From Tomocerus qinae (lineage: Eukaryota; Arthropoda; Collembola; Entomobryomorpha; Tomoceridae): DNA of 64,000 nucleotides. Position 1 is the first letter of the stretch. Every line of letters starts with the position of its first letter. The stretch lies in the NCBI GenBank assembly GCA_020055645.1, contig CM034547.1, positions 25,382,513-25,446,512 on the forward strand, given 5' to 3'. The notes under the pieces were generated by a model. It was not told where the DNA came from. It saw only the letters and a program-made list of their open reading frames with translations, and searched no databases. Below are positions 41,232 through 50,276 of this stretch, one piece after another. The position numbers and the translations under genes are program-made.

Positions 41232-44200
41232 GTAAGATCCACTGCACTACAGTCCACTGCATCTATATATACTTGGTCTGCTTCTTTTTTCCCACCTCAT
41301 ACTACACTCACATCACTATAGATATATCTAGTATACTATACTCCTCTTCACTTGACTTAGAACTTCGCCCGATTCTGTTAGACATCTCTCGTAACTCTCC
41401 CAGTACTCAAACAAACTTTGTTCACGTTGTTAAATTTTACTACGTATTATTATCCCAGTCTATGCATTATGTACTATTATCACAGTACTAGTGTACAAAT
41501 AATACATCCTCCTATTTAAATATATTATACTCCTGTATACTCAGGAAGTTTACTCCTTTCTTTCATCTCAACGTGGAATGCTCTTATGTCATAATATATT
41601 GTGTAATGTGTAGCATGTATAATTTAAGGTTAGACTTACCTAACCAACCGATATTATTATTTCATTTTACCCTAACTTTCACACTATAATTTATACAGTA
41701 GTTATTACCAACTACTGCAGGCTATCTCACCTTATTAATCTCTCCGTAAAATTCATTTCACTCAATAACGGCAGATTATTAAACATTTATCTTCTCAACA
41801 CATGTCTGTACTGCGTTTCTTCACTAACGCCTCGAAAACTAATAAAATATTTCCAAAGTGAAAGTTCAGTAATTAAAATGTGAAAGTAAAAATACAACAA
41901 AATCAGTCAAAAGAATAAAACTAGGAATAAATATTGCAATATTTACCAATTTATTAGGATCTAGATTTATCAGTGAATATTTTCAATTTCTAAAAAGTAC
42001 CAATAAATCCCGCCATAAAATTCAAATGGCTGTCATATTTTCTTTAATAACGCCTGGAATTCTAATAAAATGTAATGTGAAAGTTGATTGTTTGAAGGAG
42101 ACAGCTAAGAAAAAGATAAAATTATGTAGGTGAAAGTATTCTATGAATAAATATTGCTGGGTCACGCAAATATTTGCTGGTTATTGAGGTTTTAGGATTT
42201 CTCAGTAAATGTTTACAATTCCTAAAAATACTACTGGGTTTTGACGGATTATATTATTAGGAATGACAGACTAGTGAGGGAGCCTATCATTGTTAGACCA
42301 GTAAATCTAGGAAGGCAGGGAAAACTTTCTTTTCCTTTAAGTAGGTGCTTAAGTACAGTATAGTCGTTGTGTGTATTGGAGTTAACCCAAGTTTCACCCC
42401 GTCTGGATCGTTTAGGTTGTAACTCGTATCGTACGATCTGTTCTATTGGCCAAATCATGACGTATAAATCATTTCTCTCTGACAAATTAATTTTGACACC
42501 CCTCCGCTGAAAAAATACGTGCAACTCGCAGTCACAGGAGCGGAAAATATAGGATTTACACGTATATTGTAGGAGAGGAGGACTGGTGTATGTGGTAGGA
42601 ACCATAATTCGGAGAATAACACATCTTTTTCTATTGAATCTGGAGTAGTAGTCAATCCTGTAATAAGTTAACTAGGAGCTTGTGCTATTACTATTTTTGT
42701 TTGGTCTTGTTAGTTTTCATATTGGTATTATTGCTATTAGAAGGTTACACGTTGAGTTTTTTGCCCGTGCATTGTATGTTTGGCTGTCTTCCTAGCACAT
42801 GCAACTTATCATTAGTAAGCTCACTAACACGAGTTAACTCTGAGTGGAACCCAACCCAGCCCATTCATTTGAGCCTTTCAATATCTTTAATGTATCTGAG
42901 AAAAGTAGTAGATTTGTTGGTTTGTCTGGTTATATATGTGTCCTGTCCTATACACATACTACTGAATAGGCACAACCTGGAACATTTGTTCACTTGGTAA
43001 AACACAAGTCTAGAAAGTTGGAGCAGGAAAAAAAATCGGAAAACAATCGAGGAGAAAAGAGCAATAATTGGAGTAGAAAGAGAGATTGCTTTTCCCAACT
43101 TATTTTCTCCCCATTTTTCACCTTTACTTTTGGAAGAATTGACGTTGCGTTGTTGGTAGGTCTGTCTTTGTCTGTCCTGTCTTGTCCTGAAGTGTGTATA
43201 CACCGATCCTCCTGTAAGTAGTAAATTACTGGAGTCTCCCTACTCTGTAGCTTGTGTAGATGAAAATGAAGATGCAGAAAGAATAGGAACTGGGATGTTT
43301 CTTATTTTTGAATTCCTAACCTAGTTTCCACTTGGGATATTTTCAGACCCCTCCAAGTGTCCAACACCAGGCTGCAACGGACAGGGTCATATCACGGGAC
43401 TCTACTCACATCATAGAAGGTAATTTAATAATTTTGGATATCAAATCTTCTAACTTTTACTGGGAACTATAGTAGTTACGATTAGTCAAGGTCATCTTTT
43501 TTGCATAGTGTACGGACCATAAATATAATATATCTATACAGTGAAAGTACACGGGGAAAGTAAAAAGAAAGAAAAAAACTTTCATTGGGTCAAATTCGTA
43601 TTCAGAGTTCACACTTTTGGGTGACGTCGGCACTCATAGTGCAACTACAATGGGTAGTGTGAATCAGGGTTCAAGAAAAGTTGGCTCAAACTTTCTTTTT
43701 TGGGGTAGCGTAACTAAAAGTAGGCTAAAAGTACTGAGAGTAAGTAGTATAAGACTAAACTTGCGATTAGGGAAACTTATAAAGGCGATGAAAGTTTTAA
43801 CAAGAGTTCAACGAGATTCTTTTGCTATTCTTGTCGTAGCCTATCAGGATGCCCTCGCAAAGATAAGTTGACTCCTGAAAGTAAGTTGGACCTTGTCCCT
43901 CCGTTGGACTTGGCTTGTCATTATCTCTTTCTAGCTGTAGACTTATTTGTATATCTGTACACACTTATTGTCCTACCTTTCTTTCTTCATCTACTATTAC
44001 GTGTACGTAGCTTCTTCATTTACTATACTCCTTCGTTCCCAGTATACAGTCTCATTTCCTACACACATCTTTTTAAATCTTCCTTGTATTTACAGTGTGT
44101 GTCCACAATTCCACAATTTGCAATGCACTTTCGTTTGTCCTCTTATAGATTGAATTTGCGTGCTTTGATATAAATTACACTACTTACTAACTAAAGCATG

Positions 44201-47200
44201 GCATTACTATTTCTTATTACCTTGTATGAAATCGTGTCGTGTAGTCATCGTGTCATGTCAGTTTGCTTAATACGATACAATTCCTTCTTTTTACACCGGA
44301 ATGAATTATTTATGATTTTGGCTGACTGGCTGCGTGTATTCACATTTTGTCAATTCCTCAAATTGTGGTGCTCTACCACAGAACTCAATGTTAATCGTGG
44401 CGTGGTGGTGGAATAACATGATTTTCGTTTGTGACAGTTTTGGCGATGCACGAGACAATCTTGAAATGCCCCACACCCGGCTGTTCAGGCAGAGGCCATG
44501 TCAACAGCAACAGAAATACCCACCGCAGCCTGTCAGGCTGTCCTATTGCAGCTGCCAACAGACACTCTGGCCGAGACTCCAGACAAAAGTCCCACTGTAA
44601 GCGATATACGATTTATTCTATCCTGCTCTGCTCCGAACTCAACTGAAGACATTTGGATTTACTACTCTTCATCAGTTGGGTTCGGAGTGGGGAAGTGGCA
44701 ACCACACCGCAGAGACAAATCCCAATGCCACCCTACTCATTCCTCTTTTTTCTTGTCTCTTTCAGCCACAGGGACAAAAGACGACTCGGCGAGCAAGCAA
44801 TCATTCCAATTCTGCTCTAGTTCCACATCTCCTTCTCTGGACAAATGCAAATCCCCCGTACATAAAGTAATCCCTTGTTCATCACCCTCCCACGGCGGTG
44901 GAAATAACATTGGAGGTCCGAACGGCGGAATTCACCCTAGTCGCGTCTCAACTCCAGAGCCGGGAAATCCAAACAACAATCCACCACCCCCTCCTCCACA
45001 TCCCTACGATAATTATTGCTGCGAGTCGACGAGTTCTTCTGCCTCTTCGGCATCATCGGGTCATCCTGGAGTTGACAATCAACACCCGTTCCCAAATCAA
45101 GGTGCGGCTGGAGGAAATCGACCTGCGACTCAAGCACCTGCTCAACCACCACAACAACCCTACGACGAAATGGCTTACCGCTATCATAGCAATCAGTCGA
45201 ATTTGTCCTACGAGCAACACAGGGCTATGTATGCACACGACTTTCACCACCAACACCATCCGCATCCACATCCCATGGAAGGCAACAACGAGACGGCGAC
45301 AAATAATCCAACCGCTGAAAGTAATCCTGGCCCCGTTTCCAGACCTTCGGAAGAACCCCGGGCTGAGATGAATGGATTATATCACAATCAATCTGGTCCC
45401 GTGAAGCAGGAGGGAGACGGAACAGCCTGCACTACTGTTTATCCAAGGTGAGTCCTCCAGTTGTATAGAGATAGTTGATAGATGTGTAAGAGTAAGGATG
45501 AGAGAGAGATTCTATGTGTTAAGAGAAAGCCAAGCCTTTTCCCCTGATCGTATTTAATATTTACAAATATTTTCATACGGTTTTCTATTTCTCATTTGAT
45601 AGGCCATTGTATGGATACGATGCTGCAAATGTGGCTCATCACTTGGGAACGTTCCCGTCAGCTATAAATCTGTCGGTGAAATGTGGTTTAAAGGAGCCAC
45701 CTTCACCGGCAGTCATGGATTTGTCTGCTGCGTCCGCTGCTGGAATGCCACCTTTTCACCATCATATGCAATATGGGGGACGCATTCCGGCCAGCCCTGC
45801 TATGCCCAGTCCACAAGATCTCAGTTTAGGCCGAACGGGCGTTCCACACACGTAAATTACATATCATCACTCCGCCATAATTACTTTCTCTTAATTGACT
45901 TTCACTTACACACATGGATATCTTGACTCAATTTATCAGTATCGTATTTTCTACTAAATGCTAGTTGCAATACTAACAAATATTTATTATCTTTTATCAT
46001 GTCCAGCGGGAGTAGCCCTTACCCCAGTGAAATCACCAACTATGGAGGCAATCCTGATGAGCAAACAGAACCTGTGGATTTCTCAACGGAAAATCAACCG
46101 AGGTAATTATTCCACTCACTCACCACTGAGGAGACATCATTATTATTACTAATTCCAGATTTTCAACAGATAATTAACATGATTTATTAATATCATTTAG
46201 GTTTCCACCTGGTTTTGGGCGCCAGTCTCCTTCTGACAATCCGGCATATGGCTACGCTAGAGAAGGTATTGAATATATATTTTTATAAAGTTTCTTGAAT
46301 TACTACTATCTGTTAATTTATAATGATCAATTAAAAATAATGTGGCTGAATATATTTTACAGGGTATTACAACAATGAGTACATGACAAATGGGTACCAC
46401 TACAACAACGGATGGCCACAACCGCCTCCATCCTCTTACTATTTGTCATACCAACAGACAGGGTCGCCTTCGATGCCGAACGGAAGCAATCCACCGACAA
46501 GTGTTGCCGGTGGGAATCCACCTGGAACATATATGGACACGAAGGGAGATCCGAACCGAACTCCGAGACTGATGAGCTACAGCGTTCCGAGCACTCCAGG
46601 CTCACGTAGTGGAAGGGGAAGAGACGGGAAGGATTTGATTCAATGTCCCACTCCAGGATGTGATGGCATGGGTCATGTCTCGGGGAATTATGCGACACAC
46701 AGAAGGTAGTCCCTCTCACTTGTGTTCATACTGACTGTTGAGCCTTTCAGCATGGAGTGAAATTCCCGTGCTGGGGGTGACAATTTATCATTCTTATATT
46801 GTATGGTGCAAAGCCGGTTTCTTTACAGTTTGTCTGGCTGTCCGAGAGCGAATAAACCGAAGAGTAAGCCAAGGGAAGGTCCTGAAGCAGAGCCCTTACG
46901 ATGTCCCATTCCAGGATGCGATGGATCTGGCCATGCGACCGGTAAGTTTCTGTCTCACCGAAGTGCGTCAGGTTGCCCTATGGCCAACAGATCTAAAGTT
47001 CGAGTGCTGGAGAGCCCAGGGGGCAAAACTACTTTGGAAGCCCCATACTCCCCGGGTGAGCATTCTAACGGGGATGGGATGTACCACCACATCAAGGTAT
47101 ATTTGTTCTCTCCTCCTATTAATAATGTTCTAACTTTCTCTTCTTTGAAGAGTGATGATGGGTATTAATATCCTTTCACCGGAAATTCTGTAAAAGTATT

Positions 47201-47806
47201 TTTATATGGGTTTTGATTTTCTAGGCGGAAAATAATAACACATTGTACGATGAAGCCCAACTGCAAGCCATGTCTGTGTCAGAGCTGCATAAAGAAAACA
47301 TGCGTACGGAGTCTGAGCTGGGACGAATAAGATCGCAAGTAAACTCCTTAGAATCGCAGATCCGAACTGAGCAGAAAGACACTCAACAAATCACAGATAG
47401 TAGGAGTTCTCACTTGAACAATTACTATCAAAGTCTACGGAATAATGTTATAACTTTATTAGAAAATGTAAGAATCCCCCATCCAGGGCAACAATACCCG
47501 GGTGCTACTCCTCACCATCCTGCACAACAATACGCCAGCCACCCTCACCCTCAACAATACGCACCCCCGCATTATTACAGCAACTATGCTGAGACGGGTG
47601 GATTCGGCGACAGGATCTCCACGGAGAATTTTGATTCCTACTTGACCAAACTGCAAACACTTTGTGGCAATAATAATGGGAACCCCAGTCATAATCCAAA
47701 TGATCCGAGCATGGAAAATGAAGGGAACGTGCAGATGAGCAAACCTCTCTACGAAACTGTGCGAAACGCTTTACAGGACTTTTCGGTGCTTCCGACGCCC
47801 ATATGA
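39878..47806 (+). CDS. Myt1: MYT1-family CCHHC zinc-finger transcription factor (11 exons)
   Basis: Exons join in one frame: 39878-41231, 43347-43419, 43840-43880, 44438-44596, 44766-45447, 45603-45851, 46007-46102, 46201-46265, 46363-46705, 46829-47096, 47225-47806 (3912 nt, 1303 residues, TGA stop). All introns are GT-AG and phases match at every junction. Four CCHHC fingers of the CPTPGC..G.GH type lie at residues 456-481, 500-525, 1001-1026 and 1046-1071. The first pair has the linker and second finger typical of vertebrate fingers 2-3 (LAMHE...LKCPTPGC, then [19 protein letters not shown]). The second pair resembles the C-terminal finger cluster. A PQDLS motif is at 840-844 and a coiled coil at about 1117-1195, as in MYT1, MYT1L and ST18. 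These proteins bind AAGTT-type DNA sites in the nucleus and act in neural differentiation, often as repressors. Vertebrate members have six or seven fingers, this one four. The rest is Ser/Pro/Asn/His-rich and probably disordered. The ATG choice is less certain than the rest. Confidence 0.93.
41232..43346 (+). other. Myt1: Myt1 intron 1
   Basis: This 2115-bp GT-AG intron is the largest in the gene and contains a diverged tandem duplication (41748-42245). It has no other recognisable content. Confidence 0.8.
41748..42245 (+). repeat. Diverged tandem duplication in Myt1 intron 1
   Basis: Two copies of about 220-250 bp share, in order, a TAAAATTCA block, TAACGCCT, CTAATAAAAT, GTGAAAGT, GAATAAATATTGC, TAGGATCT or TAGGATTT, TCAGTRAAT and CTAAAAA blocks. 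Copy A is roughly 41748-42015 and copy B 42016-42245. Divergence is considerable, so it is old. Confidence 0.6.
43347..43419 (+). CDS. Myt1: Myt1 exon 2: most of CCHHC finger 1
   Basis: Encodes D-P-S-K followed by [20 protein letters not shown], residues 452-475. The exon ends AG|GTAATT inside the Ser codon of the following SLSGCP motif (phase 2). Confidence 0.93.
43840..43880 (+). CDS. Myt1: Myt1 exon 3: end of finger 1 (microexon)
   Basis: A 41-nt exon completing the split Ser codon and giving [14 protein letters not shown]. The acceptor is TTGTCGTAG|C and the donor GAAA|GTAAGT. It is easily missed by gene finders, but without it finger 1 lacks its last cysteine. Confidence 0.92.
44438..44596 (+). 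CDS. Myt1: Myt1 exon 4: CCHHC finger 2
   Basis: Encodes [10 protein letters not shown], then the whole second finger (residues 500-525) and a basic linker starting [15 protein letters not shown]. The finger sequence [19 protein letters not shown] is the most conserved signature of the family. The donor is CACT|GTAAGC. Confidence 0.93.
44766..45447 (+). CDS. Myt1: Myt1 exon 5: low-complexity linker
   Basis: Encodes residues 543-770 with Ser-rich, Asn/Pro-rich (a run of seven prolines broken by His), Gln/Pro-rich and His-rich segments. The acceptor is CTCTTTCAG|CC. The same frame stays open upstream through the short intron, but phase and the acceptor favour this boundary. The donor is CAAG|GTGAGT. 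Confidence 0.88.
45603..45851 (+). CDS. Myt1: Myt1 exon 6: MDLS and PQDLS motifs
   Basis: Encodes residues 770-852, including [14 protein letters not shown] and [14 protein letters not shown] (840-844) fits the PxDLS consensus bound by CtBP co-repressors. Acceptor TTTGATAG|G, donor ACAC|GTAAAT. Confidence 0.87.
46007..46102 (+). CDS. Myt1: Myt1 exon 7
   Basis: Encodes residues 853-885, including EPVDFS (874-879), a variant of the same PxDLS-like motif. Acceptor ATGTCCAG|C, donor CCGAG|GTAATT. Confidence 0.87.
46201..46265 (+). CDS. Myt1: Myt1 exon 8
   Basis: A short 65-nt exon encoding [20 protein letters not shown]. Acceptor ATCATTTAG|G, donor GAAG|GTATTG; both flanking introns are under 100 bp. 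Confidence 0.85.
46363..46705 (+). CDS. Myt1: Myt1 exon 9: most of finger 3
   Basis: Encodes a Tyr/Asn/Pro-rich stretch (residues 907-1000), then [20 protein letters not shown]. The donor (AGAAG|GTAGTC) falls in the same Ser codon and phase as the intron that interrupts finger 1. Confidence 0.92.
46829..47096 (+). CDS. Myt1: Myt1 exon 10: end of finger 3 and finger 4
   Basis: Encodes [14 protein letters not shown], then finger 4 (residues 1046-1071, [16 protein letters not shown]...SGCP) and a short basic tail. A perfect GTAAGT donor-like sequence sits inside finger 4 at 46942. The exon must read through it to keep the finger. Real donor ATCAAG|GTATAT. Confidence 0.91.
47225..47806 (+). CDS. 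Myt1: Myt1 exon 11: coiled coil and C-terminus
   Basis: Encodes residues 1111-1303 and the TGA stop. [19 protein letters not shown] and the following 50 or so residues show heptad-like spacing ([17 protein letters not shown]). They match the C-terminal coiled coil of MYT1 proteins, followed by [17 protein letters not shown] His/Gln/Tyr/Pro-rich segment follows, and the protein ends SVLPTPI. Confidence 0.92.
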   Translation, partial: AENNNTLYDEAQLQAMSVSELHKENMRTESELGRIRSQVNSLESQIRTEQKDTQQITDSRSSHLNNYYQSLRNNVITLLENVRIPHPGQQYPGATPHHPAQQYASHPHPQQYAPPHYYSNYAETGGFGDRISTENFDSYLTKLQTLCGNNNGNPSHNPNDPSMENEGNVQMSKPLYETVRNALQDFSVLPTPI

Positions 47807-48039
47807 CCCCACCCTATTTAAGGACCTCCAATTCAATATAAAATCAACCTGTGTTCCCTACTCCCATTTGAAAAGAGCTTTAGTCCTCTCATAAGTCATA
47901 TAGGGTAATAATGTACACTGCCCCAATTGCATTGGGCGTGGTGTACCTATACATTCGTACGTAAATATTAGCGAAATACGTAATGGTTTGGTGTTCTAAA
48001 CTCAAAAATGTAATATAAACTCATGAGGAGCACCGCACA

Positions 48040-48045
48040 AATAAA
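48040..48045 (+). terminator. Candidate poly(A) signal for Myt1
   Basis: AATAAA, 234 nt past the stop codon. In DNA this AT-rich, other AATAAA copies exist further on (for example near 48430), so use of this one is unproven. Confidence 0.4.
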
Positions 48046-49903
48046 TATACTAAGTAACAAAACTAATTACTCTTTAGTACTAAACTAGTCGAACTTAATC
48101 TCGCACTATACATTACTAAATGGTATTAGAACTATAGCTATTAATAATGTAAATATTATAAGTAATAATAATAATATACATTTATAGTAGCTACTACAAT
48201 TAGTCAAATTAATTATAATTAAGTGTAGCATATAATACGCTCAAGCGTCCTACGAATTTGCGCTTGGTATTACTAAAAAGTACAGATACTACACCTGAAA
48301 TACGTAAACACATAAAATACAACAATTAATTACTAAGTACATACACAAAATTGTTTTACAAGTAATATCCGTCATACTGCAATTAGACAACAAGGGTAGA
48401 CATTTGTAAAAATGCATTTGTGAAACTTGCAATAAATATGAACACTGAAAACTTACCATAATATACAACAGATAAAATGAATACCGGTAACATTAGTATG
48501 GTTAAATTAAAACAATAAGGACTAGCTCGTAATAGCAAAATTAGTTAAGGTGTCTATTCATCGTTAACTTAAATGTTGTTACAGTAGTGGTGAATCTAAG
48601 AAGTATTAAAATATTTACTACAAACAATTCGATGAGCAGTTAATGCATGGAAAATTAAAATTTACTGCCCAAGTGTATATATAGATAAATATAAAAATTG
48701 GAATGAAGAATAAACCAGCAACTGAACATCTTTGGTTATTATTGTTTAAGTTTGAATTAAAACTAAGGGATTTTTTTAACCCAGTACTATTGTATACATT
48801 AGTAAATGAGTAAATTCCAGAAACGACCTGTTCTGATATATGTATAGCCGTGTATGTTAATGTACATAATGAATCCTGATGACTTTGGTTCTGAAACTAG
48901 TGAAATGATGTAAAAGGACCCTGATTTATAGTACCTACCTAGAAGTGGAATGTATTTGTGAATTATTGTTAGAGTACATGGTGTCACGTAACAATCAAGC
49001 ATAGTTTATACATACAACAGTTAAACAGCTCACAAATGAATTAACCAGTATTAATTAAGATATGAAATAATGTATGATACTGAAAGTTAAATACAATAAT
49101 TATACAAAGTGTTTTAGAAGAGTATAAGTATGGATGTGCTAAGTGCTAACTATCCGTGACATCGCAATACAAAACACTCCAGTTCTGAAACCTAAAATTG
49201 TGTACATGTTCAGAGATTTTAAGTTGCACTGTAAAACTGAATTGTCACACAGATACATTCCTGTTAGTAGATTACTACCCACTAATTAGTAATTACTTGA
49301 GTGTAAGCAAAGTAAATAGTAGAAACACCTACATGATTGTGCAAAGGAATGTGTGTAACTCGCTAAGATAAGTTTGCAATGTAATTAGCAATCCCGTTAT
49401 GCTGATGTGGTAATAGTAATGTATCTAGCCACTTATGGTGACTATTATTATTGTGTGTAATCACTTTAAGTAAACTGTACTTGAGATTTTTAGAAGCTAA
49501 AGCCAAATAGTGTAAAGCTTGTCAAGTCATATGAGTATAAAAGATCCCCTGTTAGTGTGTGACATTATGACTGCAATATAAAATTAGAATGATCTGCAAA
49601 GCCAACATTTCTTTTAACTACAGCATTTATTTCCAATTTAAAGATGAGAGTATATTTGTAACTGTTTTACTATCCAGAATAAGTGGGGCAGCGCAAACAC
49701 TCTAGTAATAACTGCTCTGTAGCCCAATTTGTAAATCTCAGACTACTACAACTATTATAAGTAGTGCTACATTCTATTCAAAATAACAAAGTTCTACTTA
49801 CATCGACGTAGTACAGAGCATACACTGATCAAGCCAAATAGACATCTTTCATGATTTTTCTTTCGTAAAATGCTCTCTCGTTTTAATTAAATACAAATAG
49901 ATT

Positions 49904-49909
49904 TTTATT
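49904..49909 (-). terminator. Candidate poly(A) signal for l(3)mbt
   Basis: TTTATT on the plus strand reads AATAAA on the minus strand, about 227 nt past the stop codon of the minus-strand gene. Confidence 0.4.
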
Positions 49910-50135
49910 TCTCTTTAGAACTAACATTATTTAATTTTTGTTTGCTAACTTGTCGCCTCTTAACTCAAATTAATGCAGATATGGTGTGAGTGTTATTTAT
50001 CGTTGAATTATGAAGATACAATAAAACAAATATGTCGCAAAAACAAGTCTACAACATTCTAATTTCTAAAACAGAACAGAAGTTAAAGTTAAATCTAAAA
50101 AATATATACTAAACAATTACTAACAAATCAGCACG

Positions 50136-50276
50136 CTACTTTGCTGCCACATTTCCTGAATTTCCATATATTAAGCGAATTGCATTTGTCAGTTTCACAG
50201 CTGGACCCATTTTGAAACCCATAACTTTGATAAGATCGTTTTGAGTCAGCAGTAGGAACGATTCTCCATCAATCTC
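50136..50276 (-). CDS. l(3)mbt: l(3)mbt exon 9: end of SAM domain
   Basis: Encodes EIDGESFLLLTQNDLIKVMG, then FKMGPAVKLTNAI, and stops at TAG (50136-50138). The IDG..LL.L...DL motif is typical of SAM domains. The exon is only 47 codons long and lacks its own ATG, but the acceptor (TTTTTAG|GAG), phase and domain fit leave little doubt. Confidence 0.93.
   Translation of the reverse strand, partial: EIDGESFLLLTQNDLIKVMGFKMGPAVKLTNAIRLIYGNSGNVAAK

Larger units (their letters stand above)
47807..50135. other. Convergent intergenic region with both 3' UTRs
   Basis: About 2.3 kb separates the two stop codons, with no gene visible. It is strongly A/T-rich. One AATAAA polyadenylation signal per strand lies about 230 nt after each stop (48040-48045 plus; 49904-49909 minus), so the transcripts need not overlap if those are used. 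Confidence 0.6.

Noticed and set aside
44498..44765. Upstream extension of the Myt1 exon 5 frame as coding sequence
   Set aside because: It would overlap exon 4 in another frame and destroy finger 2. The acceptor at 44765/44766 with matching phase explains the open frame better.
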